64,000 nt of DNA from Steinernema hermaphroditum (Eukaryota > Nematoda > Chromadorea > Rhabditida > Steinernematidae). The stretch covers positions 2,628,769-2,692,768 of the forward strand of contig CM059624.1 of the NCBI GenBank assembly GCA_030435675.1, given 5' to 3'. Positions 34,771 through 47,500 of the stretch are shown here, piece after piece. The stretch's first letter is position 1, and the number at the start of each line of letters is the position of its first letter. Position numbers and translations under genes: made by a program. A model generated the notes under the pieces. That model was not told the origin of the DNA. It saw only the letters and a program-made list of their open reading frames with translations, and did no database searches.

Positions 34771-34842
34771 AGCAGCGTGGCGCAGTGGAAGCGTGCTGGG
34801 CCCATAACCCAGAGGTCGGTGGATCGAAACCACTCGCTGCTA
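34771..34842 (+). tRNA. Initiator tRNA-Met (CAT)
   Basis: 72 nt with A1:U72, anticodon loop CCCATAA (C33, anticodon CAT) and AUCGAA in the T-loop in place of TTCGA, all hallmarks of eukaryotic initiator tRNA. The acceptor stem AGCAGCG/CGCTGCT pairs fully. It is convergent with the tRNA-Gly at 34954. Confidence 0.95.
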
Positions 34843-34953
34843 ATCATTTTTAATTCCCTTCTTTTGTCCATTTTTCATTTTTACCGACATTTGTACGCAT
34901 TATAAAAGTAAAAAGATAAGAAATTCGAAACGGAGAAAAGATGAAAAAGTTTT

Positions 34954-35024
34954 GCGTCTGAGGGGAATCGAACCCCTGTCGATTGCTTGGAAGGCAACCA
35001 TGCTGACCATTACACCACAGACGC
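34954..35024 (-). tRNA. tRNA-Gly (TCC)
   Basis: 71 nt, acceptor GCGTCTG/CAGACGC, anticodon loop CTTCCAA, T-arm GGGGTTCGATTCCCC. A T-run terminator follows on the minus strand. Same sequence as the three other Gly copies in this cluster. Confidence 0.95.
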
Positions 35025-37042
35025 TCACAAACAACTTAGACATGATGTACATATCACCCCAGAATGATAGAAATATGGAAACGCACAATAAAATGTGGTT
35101 TGCAGACAGTCTGCACGATATTTCATCCTAGACGTCTGTCATGAGTAAATCGTAGTCAGTTATCACACTTTTCCCACCAGTTAGACACTCGGATAGGTCT
35201 AAAATAAGGTCATTGGGGACTGTCAACTCCTCTGCCCAACAAACCCCCACCGTATAGCGCCTATGTATTCTTTCTGGACTCACTTTTCTCATCCGTAGTT
35301 ACGTGCAGAAAAAAGCAGTAACCACCTTTTCCGGCCAAGCCATGCAAAGTCCACAGAATCTCCTACGAACTCCTTTGTAGTATCAATTAAAATATGGACC
35401 ACTGCACTTCCTCATCAATGGCGCTTTGGTTGGTGCACGCGCGCACCAGGATTACTCTCCGGGAGTCGCCGGCGCTAGTCCGCGCCGATTTGTCTCCGTC
35501 CTAATCCGTTCGAGTGGTCGCGGGCACCTCTACTTAAGCACGCCGTCCATCTTGGCCTTTGTCTATTGTTTCTTTCCGGTTTTATGCTGTTTTGACCATT
35601 TCTGGAAGTTTCATTTTGCCGCTTTCGTGGCAGTAAAGGAGGGAATGGGAAATTTGACGGTTGTGAAAAGTCGTCGAAGCTGCAGAAGGGCTATACGTAG
35701 CGGTTCTGTTCATATTCCTCAAAATGGACCCTTATGTAAGGGGGGCCCTTATTGTGGGAGCGACTATTTTCTCATCTCTTGCCTAAGCTCCAACTTTGAC
35801 CTATTCGGGCGCTTAGTTGCGAATTCCCAGATTTGCGTGCCAAATGGGGCACTCTTTGAACACTTTCAAGTGGCTCTTAGCGCGCCCTGTGGCTGGAACG
35901 TTACTGCGAAATGCGCATTTTGTGCTCGTTTGTGGTCGGCTTTGTAATAATTAGTGCCATCATGTGTTACACCTTTCCAGTCAGCTGGCAGGCACATTAC
36001 AGTGTGATAATTAGCTTGGGCATGAAAATTTTATGAGATCGTTCATTTCAGCTCACGAAAATGAGATATTTAGCTATCGTCAAAAACAGCGATTTCAGGA
36101 TTCCGGGCTCTGGTGGTAGGGTGTTGTCTACCAGGTTGTTCACTTCTGTACCCTTAAGTTTCAGATCGTCTCTGATAGGACAAATCCCCTTTCCTATTAT
36201 CTACATCTACAACACACCTTTTCTACCTTCCATTCCGCTTGATGGAGGACATCCCTAACCTCTACTTTTGCTTATTTTCCGTTAAACCCTCACCCCAAAA
36301 AAGTCGTTTAAAATGCAAACCCGAATATAATCCACTTGAGCTGTGCGGACCCCCCTCATCGTTTTTTCTCCGCCGCCACTTTCCACTTACCGCCACTCGG
36401 TTCCCAATATCCATCTTCCTTCCTTGCCTCGGCCGTTCCTTCGATTTGCCCGCTTCGCCAAATTGAATATGATAATGGAAAGGGTATATACTCATATTCG
36501 CCTCTATTCGGCCCACCCCCGCGCGCCTCTTTAAGACCCGCGCTCTATGGGTTTCCGATAGGGTTGAAAGTTCAGGTCAGTGGGTTAGAGGGGAGTTTGT
36601 TGACTTTTTAAGCGATAGGTTAGATCTTTCCTTTCATTGTGTTTTGATGTCGGAAGTGTTTCAGATGTGATGATTCTTCTCCAATATGAATCTTCTGTGT
36701 TTGTACGCACGAAATCTACTACTGTGCTCCTGGTCCAGAGCTGATTCCCTCCTGATCTGACTAGTTTTGATGTGCTGATTCTGATTGATTCGAGCAACTT
36801 TTCATCTCTAATGGGGCATGTCAAAAGAGGAAATGGATTTATTTCATCTATATGCAAATGTCATCGAATTGAAAACGATATTATTTTAGGTCTTTATGAA
36901 TAGATGACTTTTCTCGAACGTCATTTCCGGGGTTTATATAATTAGCTACGCTGTGCTTCAGGAAATGTTTGCATACATGGATGGAGATTTGAGCGATGAG
37001 GTTGAGGAAGTCTTATATGAGTTCGACGGCGTCGATGCAGGC
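35025..37042. other. No gene recognised between tRNA modules
   Basis: A 173-codon plus-strand frame at 35426-35947 has no recognisable motif, and its composition looks like chance or a degenerate repeat. A C/T-rich tract occupies 36180-36530. Confidence 0.4.
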
Positions 37043-37113
37043 GCGTCTGTGGTGTAATGGTCAGCATGGTTGCCTTCCAAGCAATCGACAGGGGTTCGAT
37101 TCCCCTCAGACGC
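37043..37113 (+). tRNA. tRNA-Gly (TCC)
   Basis: 71 nt, identical cloverleaf to the copy at 34954. A run of T bases follows as terminator. Part of an inverted duplicate of the Met/Gly module. Confidence 0.95.
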
Positions 37114-37227
37114 AATATTTTTTCATTTTTTCTCCCTTTCGAATTTGTTATCTTTTTACTTCTACAATGCGCAGAAAAAAATCGGTAAAAATGGAAAACG
37201 GCAAAAAAGAAAAGAATGAAAAATAAT

Positions 37228-37283
37228 TAGCAGCGAGTGGTTTCGATCCACCGACCAGCACGCTTCCACTGCGCCACGCTGCT
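37228..37283 (-). pseudogene. Initiator tRNA-Met lacking its anticodon arm
   Basis: 56 nt. Compared with the intact copies, 16 nt are missing, almost exactly the anticodon stem and loop, while the acceptor, D-arm and T-arm bases are unchanged. Cannot act as a tRNA. Confidence 0.9.
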
Positions 37284-38677
37284 GCATTACGTTCACTAAT
37301 GCATTTCCTTATACTACAAATCAGTCTCTAATCATTTTTGTCTCCTTCATTCAAGCAATGCCAATTATTCTTCTTTTTTTTCAACAAATGTATTTTTTTT
37401 GATCAGCTGGGCGTTCTCTACAGCCATTAATCTCTTCTCACTTACCGTCCTCTCCGTTCCACATCGCCCCTCCCCTCTTAATTACGCCGTCCTCTCCTCC
37501 CAAAGCCCTCAATCATTGTTAAACAAACTGACCGCTCAAAGTCCCCATCATCCGCCGATCATCATCTCCCTCTTCCGCCTCCGGTCGAACAGATGACTTG
37601 TTCGACAAGCGGCCGCATCTTTCTGCCGTCCCGTAATCCGTCCTAAGGCCACCTAGTAAAAGTAGCATTAAAATTCCATTAGTGCACTTTCGGTGTTTTT
37701 CCGCGGTGAGTTATTACATCTAGGCGTCAGGGAACGTTCTTGAGAAAGTCGACACTTCACTTGGTGGCGGCGTCGGTTTACGACTTTACAGTAGGATTGG
37801 CCCGGGAATGCGGTCTTCTTCCGTGTGTGCGTGTAACGTGATATGGACCTGGATGCGAAATTTCTGCAACAGGTATATGTTGCGTTTCGACTAAAGACGA
37901 TTTGCAGAGCCTAAGACTAAAGTTCAAACGATGTTTTGTTTTGTGCGGAGACAGGGAAATGTTTCAAGGGGGGTTGAGTGCGTCATAGGAGGTGGCGATG
38001 TCGAGAAATTGATGGAACGCTGTTTTGCGATGTGGTTTAAACCGACGGTTTAAGACACAAAAAATGCGAATCTCTGCATGATTGATGATCTGAAGGTGAG
38101 TGAATATTTGAAAAGCCTACCGCACACCTGGTTCCAGTTTTTCATTCTGGTCCCTACTTCAAGCCTGATGGGGTCAGTTAAAGAAATGTTCACTGGACAC
38201 TTCAGATCCTGTCGGTCCTGTCACACCGTCTTCATTGTTTGGACATGAGACTCCTGTGATCTCCTCAAATGTCCTTGGACAAGCCAGGTTTAGGCTTGAC
38301 TAGGTGCTGAATGTACCGTATTGTCCTTGCGCTTTTGTATGGTACACCCCAAGTACATTACTGTACTTTCGATCACAAGAAACATGCAATTTGTGACCTG
38401 AAAACAACCAGAAATGGCACTTCATCTAATAGTTAATTCACCTTTCTATCGCAATGGGTCTCCGTAGACCTGTCACGATAAGTTTCTTTTTCGCCTTCTT
38501 TTGCGAACTTCTCAACAGCTGTCAGTCGGAAATGAGCGCTCGGCGACAGTTACACGCCAAAAGAGCGTGGCGTTTCCTCATCAAGTTGCTAACTGTTAAA
38601 CTAAATGTATTTTGTTCTCTTCGGTCTTTCTTGAGCCCTTTCGAGAGATCACGAGGTCAAGTCAAAAGTATGACAGT

Positions 38678-38748
38678 GCGTCTGTGGTGTAATGGTCAGC
38701 ATGGTTGCCTTCCAAGCAATCGACAGGGGTTCGATTCCCCTCAGACGC
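38678..38748 (+). tRNA. tRNA-Gly (TCC)
   Basis: 71 nt, identical to the other Gly copies. Convergent with the initiator tRNA at 38860, 111 nt away, as in the first module. Confidence 0.95.
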
Positions 38749-38859
38749 AAATCTTTTCTTTTGTCTTATTTTCTGCTTTTTTATGTTTCTACTTTTGGAA
38801 TGTGCAGAAAAATATCGGTAAAAATGAAAAATGGCGAAAAGGAAGGAATTAAAAATGAT

Positions 38860-38931
38860 TAGCAGCGAGTGGTTTCGATCCACCGACCTCTGGGTTATGG
38901 GCCCAGCACGCTTCCACTGCGCCACGCTGCT
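38860..38931 (-). tRNA. Initiator tRNA-Met (CAT)
   Basis: 72 nt, same sequence as the copy at 34771, with C33 and the AUCGAA T-loop. Confidence 0.95.
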
Positions 38932-39154
38932 TCGATCGGAGATCGTAGCTCTATAACTATTGAGTGGTCTCATCGAAAATGGTGTGTTTTTGTGCAATTG
39001 TTACAGTACAGTAAAGCGAGCCTCCTTGGTGGTTAGGACGTTGACTAAGAGTTACCAGGTTACGGTATGGCCCTGGTAGAGTTCATTTTTCTTCCGATTG
39101 GATATCAAGGCGTCAGACAATTGGCGACTGTAAAAATAAGAGTCCAATTTGTAG

Positions 39155-39210
39155 AGAATTTCTTTACAGTAAATTTCGTAACTTCTTTACAGTAAATTTC
39201 TTTACAGTGC
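39155..39210. repeat. Short tandem repeat
   Basis: The word TTCTTTACAGTAAATTTC occurs twice (about 39160 and 39184) and a third partial unit follows. Confidence 0.55.
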
Positions 39211-40085
39211 CCTGCCCTTGAATACAGAGAGAAGATCGATCATTTTCCGTACTCAAACCCAACATCGTATACTCCCAGTGACCAACTTCGCTCGCTTCCT
39301 TGCACCTCCCACGTGACTATCACTGATCTCCCGTCTTTAAAAGGTCAAATCCTTGCCCGTCACCCTAAATCCCCGTTCCGCCGCCACTTCTGGGCTTCAA
39401 AATAAATTCCCGTTGTCCTAGAGGCGTTCCGCGGCGTTCCCTTTTTCCAAATTCTCCCCGCTCCTCTCCAGCTCGTCCCATTCATCATTCCGACTCCTCT
39501 CACTTCTCGACCCTCCTCATCCCCTCCGCACGGCGGTCCTCCTTGTGGACGCCGGCGACGACGCCGTCCAAGCAATTCTCGGCACTTCCGTCTCCCTAAC
39601 GTGCTAATCGAATAACCTGTTTGCCAACCTATATCGCCTTTCCGAAACTCGGCGTGTTGTGCTCGAAAAAGTGTCGTTTCCCGAAAAGAAGTTTATGTGT
39701 ATTGCCTAATCGAATCAGCGGACCAAAGGATTCCATTATGTCGCCTGGCAAGGGCTGATGGGAAATTTATCTTATAGGGCCAAAGGACGATTTTGAGTGT
39801 TGGGGGAGGGAGAGGGATGGTCACAACTGTGACCACCAACGTTTTTCAACCTGATAAGATATTTTAAGCCTCCTGGATGAATCACATTTATCGTCATTAA
39901 TCAACCGCAAGCAGGAAGCACGCCTTCAATCACCTTTTTCAAAGCTTCATGGAGATTTTGATTTAAAAAAGGAAGAATTATTCGAGGAAGTGAAATCTGA
40001 TCCGAAGACTAATGCAAATGCATCTGATGCATCCGGAGATGTCTGCATGCTGAGGTTATCTAAACAAGGTCAGCGTGAGAGATGT

Positions 40086-40156
40086 GCGTCTGTGGTGTAA
40101 TGGTCAGCATGGTTGCCTTCCAAGCAATCGACAGGGGTTCGATTCCCCTCAGACGC
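40086..40156 (+). tRNA. tRNA-Gly (TCC)
   Basis: 71 nt, identical to the other Gly copies; a T-run follows at about 40161. No initiator-tRNA partner is found downstream, so only half of the module is present. Confidence 0.95.
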
Positions 40157-41999
40157 AAAGTTGTTTTTTAAAAATTTCTGACAGTTTTGACAGTAATCCG
40201 TCTGGTTAATTATATGCAGTTTGATCCACAAAATAATAACCCCTTTAATCCTTCCCGGAACCCTTATCACCCGCTCACATCTCATCTGATTGAGCAAAAG
40301 CCAAAAATTGACATTTCCGTCAACTTTTTAATCACCATAAAGTCCGTACCCCTTTTTCTGATGTTCTCCCTAGGAAATCAGCCTTCAAAGTGAACATTCG
40401 CTTGCAAATAGATTCTCCGCTTCTTCTCATATAAAACGCATAATCGACGATGTAATGTGACGACGAAAAACAAGCCCTCTCGGAGGGCCTTGTTCCCAAA
40501 TTATGACTTTATTTGTTTGTGTCAAGAGCGGCTTGCCGCCGCCGAAGACGATGAGCGATGTTCGCGCACTTGAAAGTGACCAATGTGCGCTTAATATGTG
40601 CACAGCAGTTGGACTTCGAGCCAGTTTGCACAGCGGATTGTGGGGCTAAATGTTTTCCAACAAACATTGTACTTAGGCCTGCATTTGACAGCGGAAAGTG
40701 ACGTTGTCAGACATAAATCCAGAGATCGATGTAGTGTTTGTTTGGTATTTTGACAAGCGTCTCTGTAAATGTCCATTTTTTCATTTGCCGATGCACGCAG
40801 AAGGAATAGTGACCTTATCGATGTTTCTTATGCATTCGGAAAACAATCGTCTGGTTTTATGGCTTCTGTACGCATGCCACAGCAAGCAATAAGGATTTAT
40901 GTACCTTTCCTATAAAGTTAACATCACTAAAAGCAATGTGAAGAGCCTTGATGGCAGTCGATCATGTCGATTGTATCTGAGAATGATCCCGCTTATGTTT
41001 TGAAGCTTGCAAGGTACTTGAAATCGCCGCTTTAGATCGAATCGAAAATTGTCACAGTAGTGAGGTTTAACTAACAAAAGCCAGTTGACAAACCTTGTAA
41101 ACACCCTTTGAAAGTTACGCTCAAATCACTACCGTCATCGGTGCAAACTGAAAAACTCGTCGGTTTATAATTGACCATATAAACGTCATGCAAAAGATAC
41201 GTTCTATTGACTTTGAGTGACAATTGACAATACATGGCTGACCGTCTGTGTGCTCAGACAGGATAGTGTTTTAGTTGCCGTTTTTCGGGTCTGGCTCCGG
41301 CACCCTTCCTAACCATTCCTTTTCAGTCTTTTCTGCTGCGTATTCTAAGCTGATTAGCAGAGACAAACAATAAAGATTGACCTGCTCGAGCACAAAACCC
41401 TTCGCGAAGGGTGTTATGGGCAGCTGTGTTTAGACTCCCTTTTGGGTTGGGCCTACACTGGTTGGAGCGTAACTTTCGAGGGTCGCTTATATGGCCAGGT
41501 GTGCATATAAATCGACACCCTTTTGGGGTTTTGCGGTGGATGTTTGAGTCAAGCTTCACATACATGCAAGATCAGTGTCAGATTTGATAGAGAGCTCTAA
41601 GATCGATCATCATGAATAGGAGCGACTTTTCGCCGATCACGATCAAAATGGTAAATCATAAACACATGATTTATCCTTTGAATCTGTTTTTTTTTCTGGA
41701 AATATCCTTTTAGGTTTGGTTCCCAAATGTTTGAAACCGTAAGCCTCCCATTTCGAGACGAATTTGAGTAGACGACGTTTCAGCGTTTAATTCTATGGAG
41801 TGATTAGAGAACAAAACCTTTTTTTTCTTCTTTTTCTTCGTTTTTTTGTCAGATCGTGCTAAAAAATTGCCACACCAACAGACCTACATAAAACAACCTT
41901 AACTTCAAACGCTCATCGGCTTATATGCATATGATTAAGCAAAAAAAAAGAAAGTGACGTACCAAAGACTATAGCCAACGTTTGACAACAAACTGCCAC

Positions 42000-42070
42000 C
42001 TGCCTGTGTGGTCGAATTGGGGTGCCTCCTGGTTTCCGCTTATCGGGTCCGAGTTCGACTCCCTGTCGAA
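42000..42070 (+). repeat. tRNA-like relic
   Basis: Box A-like TGGTCGAATTGGGGTGCC at about 42009 and box B-like GAGTTCGACTCC at about 42051, at tRNA spacing; stems do not close. Confidence 0.4.
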
Positions 42071-43774
42071 CCATATCTTTTAAATTTTTTTTCAATTAAA
42101 ATTTAAAAAATTGAGAGCTCGAAAAACGACTAAGAGAGTGAGAAAGAGCCTTTTTTGGCCGATCACGATCCAAACTTGACTCGACTGTAAATATACTGTA
42201 AAATACATTTTTAGCAAATAACAGACAAAATTTTAAATTTCCGAAATAATCTCAATCATGCCCTTAAAATCCACTCCTTATCAAAGTTTAAATCTGCATA
42301 TTTTTTATTTATTCGACCCACCAAAGGGCCGCAATGCCGCCAATCAATCTGCGCCTCCAAAGCTCTCCCGTCGAAGTAGGCGATGCGCAGTTGGTGATCT
42401 CCTTGGGGACGCGCGCCAAAAACAATATTACATCAAAACTGAACGCCGCAATCGTCATGCGAGACGCGACAGAACTACGTCTGGTCTCGATGGGAAGTGG
42501 ATAAAAAACAGCCGTCTGCAGGGTCGTCGATCATGGGTATTAATCACGGTTTTAAGTGCAAAAGATTTTTGAAAGTTGTTGGGATATTTTTGGACGAACG
42601 AATGTGGGAAATATTCGTCAGGATAAATACAACAACCGACTGTTAAGACGATGTTTAAAAAGATGATTTCTCAAATATTTTTTTATGAGAAATGAGGACA
42701 GGACTTGTCACATAAAAACATCATAAACCGGACCATTCTACGATCCCAGCGGGCCTGACAGGCAATTACGTGTTGTTTATCGGAGCAGCCACTTGTACCC
42801 AGCGATCAATCGATCCAAGCCGGAATCGATCTGCTGCTCCAGAGGAGGGACGGCGGCCGAAGTGGGGAAAGGAGATCCATCAAGTGTAAACATATGACAC
42901 TTTTTGTTTTCTTCTCTTTCGTGGAGACGAAGAAGCCGCTGTGGCTTCTTCGACGGTCTCCGGAGGTTATTATTATGAAGAGTTAGTTTTGCGGTTTAAT
43001 AATCCGCTCCTCTTTCAGTTTTTCTCCTGCTAAGACCGTCAGCCCATTGGCTAAGTCTTGATCAGCTGATAATGGTGAAATTTTCAGAAAACAGGTGATA
43101 TACGATATGAGCAATGTCTCATATGTTACCTGAGCTAATACATGGATTGTCCAGAGGAATCCGTGTACCAACTGTCGTTTTTCGACGTTTTGATTTTTAG
43201 GCAAACCTTTCGGTCTTCGGAGCCACATATTCTCATAAAATTTACTATTTACTGCACCTTCTAAAACGTGGTGATCCAACCCCAAAACTTCATATCAATA
43301 GCCCACGCTTCAAAATGTAATAATGCTCATTCATCGGCCGAATGTTGACCAAAATGGCCCTTAATTCTTGGCATATTCTTCAAATCACGTTTGATCTGCG
43401 CATGTTCTTCTATGTTCTTGCTGCTTAACATGCCATTTTGTTGGATTTTTGTGACGATCTTAAGCTCAGCTCCGTGGTCTGTCAACTATAGAAATTCCAT
43501 TCTTCTGAATGTTCTCGTTTTTATAATGGCTGTAAAGAGCACTGGTGAATATCATGCGATTCTATGTGATCATTCTTGAAATACGGTTCCCAAAGACAGG
43601 TTCATTGCAACTATGCAAATACGTCCGCCAAGGAGCGATCGCATCGTTTGAGGATGTTTTTGATTTCAGGATCAATTTTAGACAAAAAAAAAACAAAATA
43701 CGGATTTGGTAAAGCTTATACAGGTCTCATTGTATCGTCAGACGTATAGTAGCAGTGAACCTATCTCTAAGGAA

Positions 43775-43845
43775 CTGCCTATGTGGCTCATTGGCAACGT
43801 GTTTCATTCGTAGTCGGTCGGGGTGGGTTCGAAGCCGGCTATAGT
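43775..43845 (+). repeat. tRNA-like SINE head
   Basis: GTGGCTCATTGGCAACGTGTTTC closely resembles the head of the SINE family at 490, 1691 and 14361, and GGTTCGAAGCC (about 43826) fills the box B position. The family tail is missing. Confidence 0.5.
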
Positions 43846-44521
43846 CCTCGATTTGTCTGCTATCTGAAACCGACGGCTGAATCATTCCGATCTCTACCGT
43901 GTTAACAGAAGACATGTTTGTTCTCCGTTTGTACGATACAGTGCAAAATGATAGACAGACCAGAGATAGGCCAGTCGACTCAACCGATCCGTGAGCTGTT
44001 CAACTGTTGACTGATCGGACCGGCTGAGCCGTGATCGGACGTGATGCGATCCGATCCGATTCGTTCCTATCTATTTCTGAGACGGACCCCTCGGGTTTTT
44101 CCTCAGTGAACTAATTTTATGAAACGTGGAGAATACCATGGAAAAGTTAATAGACAGAAATGTGCACTTTTAGCGTCTTTTGACGCTCGCTTTCCGATGC
44201 CATGATCCTTTTTGTCCGAAATTGGTTCTCTACAGGAAAACACCGTAGAAGGATGTTTCTATCATTCTGCACCGCTCTACGAACTCACATCATATGCTGT
44301 ATTGCGCAACATGAATCAGAATGCTGATATTGAACTTTTGGCCCTACTTGTAATTGTTATGGACTCGAGTCTCGAGTCAATTTCGTGCGCGCCCAACACA
44401 TGATTTCCGTTCGCGCCTTCCGTTAATCTCTGGCGACAATGATCGATAAAAAGCGAACATTCATTTGTCAGCCTAAATTGGCGCTTTCATCTCCCTCTCA
44501 CTTTCAGGCTTCCTTTATGTG

Positions 44522-47500
44522 ATGCCCACGTTAGTCCTTCGGCGGTTTCTCGAGGCAGCACCACTTCTACTGGTATTCCTATTCGCACACGTCCACGGCA
44601 GCTACCATGAACGACGACTCTACGAAGATCTTATGCGGGACTATAACAACCTCGAGCGACCGGTGGCCAACCACTCGCAGCCCGTTACCGTATACCTCAA
44701 GGTGTCTCTCCAGCAACTGATTGGTGAGTTACATCACTATACAATACTCTATAACTGTTCATGTTTTCGAAGTAGAGAAATGGGGGAAACGGTCCCACAG
44801 AAAAGTGTAAATGAACTAAAAACAAAACCTTAGGTGAGACATTGAGTGATTGATTAATGGCGCCTGGCCAATTTGTCTGGATCGCTTGAATAGTTCATCA
44901 GTTTTCCAAAATTGCATCGACCTGTGATCATCATCTTCATTGGCGATGCTGTGCAATCCAAATGGTTTAGTTTTTGGTTATTTGCTACATGACTCATTGT
45001 CATCTCAAAGTCCAAAGTATCTTTTTCACTGACACTGGTAAATGATAAACATGCCCGTAGAAATTTGAGTCGATGGCGTACATCATAGTTGAGTTTGCCA
45101 AAGAGGTCGATCCTATAAAAACCGACAGAAAATTGCAAATCCTGAAATTTGAAAACGCCCAAGAAGGCGAAGAAAGAGAAGAAGAAGTATGTCGCCCAGT
45201 TCGAATTTTAAAAATTCATTTTCGGAAGAAAGTCTTCAGCTTTTCAGCTCTTCTTCAGTTTACTTTTCAGGGCTCAAAGTCAAAAACTGGGCATGATACT
45301 TTTGCTCCTTCCCCTTGGAAGTCTGATTCTTCAACCCTTTTGAGATCGTTTATAGGCAACAGTTAGCGCCACATTTACCACTCATGGGCAGGTCGGATCG
45401 ACTAGGCAACCGGTTGAGCGGCTGACATGGCGTCGATCTTTTCAACTTCCACTTGGAAGTCCGAAGTTTGATTCCTCAACCTTTGATTCCTGTTAGATCG
45501 TTTCTAGTGCACCAGTGCAGGTATAAGCACCGTACGACCGTTCTCTTTAAAACTTGCATCCTTATGACCTTTCCCTGAAAGGAGGCACTAGGGTTGGTAT
45601 AAGGTTGGTTTAAGTGACTCTTTAAGTGGCCAGAAATGGGCGCGAACAAATCGGATCAGCTAGCAGATCCATCAACCAACTCACGGATCGGCTGGTTGAA
45701 TTGAATTGCCGGTTGAACGGCTGATATGAATGAGGATGAGCCGATGCCCATCCCTGATCATGATCATGTCAACTAATCAAGTTCATTCGATCTTTTCTTC
45801 GACTCTTTGGTTTTTGACTCGAATGCCAACCCTACAAGAGACCCCTTACCGACTTAGAAAAGCGCATGTCTAGAGAATCTGTGACGTAACCTTTTCATTC
45901 CAGATGTCGACGAGAAAAATCAGATCGTCTTTGTGAACGCCTGGTTGGATTATGTAAGTTCATTTCACTCTCAATATCACCATCTTGATCGCCTTGGAAT
46001 AGAGATCAACATATGTGCGATCTCTCATTTCGATGAGCATCTGACTCTCATAAACTCGATAATCTTGCGGAGGCTCTGGCCCATTCGTTACTTTTTTTAA
46101 CCACCTACACAGAGTGGGTGATTAATGGGGTGATGGCGGTGATTGATGAGATGGTGAAGGGTGGAAATCTCGCCCTCTTTTTTGAGAACGGATCACTGAT
46201 CTTCTCCTCAAACCACTCACGTGAATTTCAGTCATGGAACGACTATAAACTACGGTGGGACAAAGACGAGTATGGGAACATCACGGATGTCCGATTTCCA
46301 GCTGGAAAGATCTGGAAGCCAGACGTTCTGCTATACAACAGGTACCCACATAACCAACTCCGAAAAATCCACATGAACATTTCCAGCGTCGATGCGAACT
46401 TCGACTCAACATATCCCACTAATATGGTCGTCTACCACACGGGAGACGTCTCGTGGATCCCTCCGGGAATCTTCAAAATCAGCTGTAAAATCGACATCAA
46501 GTGGTTCCCTTTCGATGAGCAAAGATGCTTCTTCAAGGTAAATAGGACTGGAACTAGATAGAATGATGGTAGACGTCTATTTCAGTTCGGTTCATGGACC
46601 TATGATGGATTCAAACTGGACTTGCAGCCGGCAAAGGGTGGTTTCGACATATCCGAGTATTTGCCTAATGGCGAGTGGGCTCTGCCAAGTAAGTGGGCAC
46701 GATAGGTGAAATCTAAGGGATGGTTGTAAAGCTGAACGTTGTATATAGGGTTGAGTGAGCAACTGAACCCTCTTTGGCTGTGCTGCTCAACCTAGGTTTG
46801 ATAGGAAGCCTCTAGAAGTTCAACCTCTCCTGCTCAACTTCTAGAAACTTTAGATCTCTTTATCTCAGCCCTAGTTTAACCACGATCCAAAGGAAGCTGA
46901 TAATTCACCTAGAGACACGAATTTTTGATCCCAGCCTCCTTTTTTGGTACCTTCAAATGACTCATCATCCTTTCCAGTGACCACCGTATCCCGAAGCGAA
47001 AAATTCTACGACTGCTGTCCGGAGCCGTACCCCGACCTGACCTTCTACCTTCACATGCGGCGTCGCACTCTCTACTACGGGTTCAACCTCATCATGCCAT
47101 GTATCCTCACCACGACGATGACCCTTCTTGGCTTCACGCTCCCTCCAGATGCCGGCGAGAAGATCACCCTTCGTAAGAGCCGCCGATCTCTTCAGAACTT
47201 AGCTGAAATGTCTTCAGAAATTACCGTACTCCTCTCCATCTGCTTTTTCTTGTCGATCGTCTCAGAGATGTCGCCACCCACCTCCGAAGCCGTGCCCCTC
47301 CTCGGCATCTTCTTCTCTTGCTGCATGATCGTCGTCACAGCGTCGACCGTCTTCACCGTCTACGTGCTCAACCTCCACTACCGTACTCCCGAAACCCATG
47401 AGATGGGAACCACCGTAATCCTTACAATCTTTTCCAGTTGAACAGGCAGACTTTCAGACGCGAACTCTGCTGCTTTACTGGTTCCCCTACTTCCTCAAAA

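Larger units (their letters stand above)
40157..44521. other. No gene recognised; repeats
   Basis: Contains a perfect short hairpin GCCCTC-TCG-GAGGGC at about 40475-40490, two tRNA-like relics (listed separately), and near 43964-44060 a repeat rich in GATCGG/CCGATC words that resembles sequence at 45395-45740. Open frames are short and featureless. Confidence 0.4.

Noticed and set aside
35426..35947. 173-codon plus-strand open frame
   Set aside because: No motif, no splice signals, codon use unlike nearby genes; likely chance.
40473..40492. Hairpin considered as a histone 3' stem-loop
   Set aside because: The stem-loop has a 3-nt loop and lacks the conserved flanks; no histone gene is nearby.
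44854..45162. 102-codon minus-strand frame in nAChR 2 intron 1
   Set aside because: No features and no splice or poly(A) signals; lies beside dispersed repeats.
46118..46231. Frame extending nAChR 2 exon 3 upstream
   Set aside because: Family alignment puts the exon start after the GAATTTCAG acceptor at 46231; the extension has no counterpart in nAChRs.
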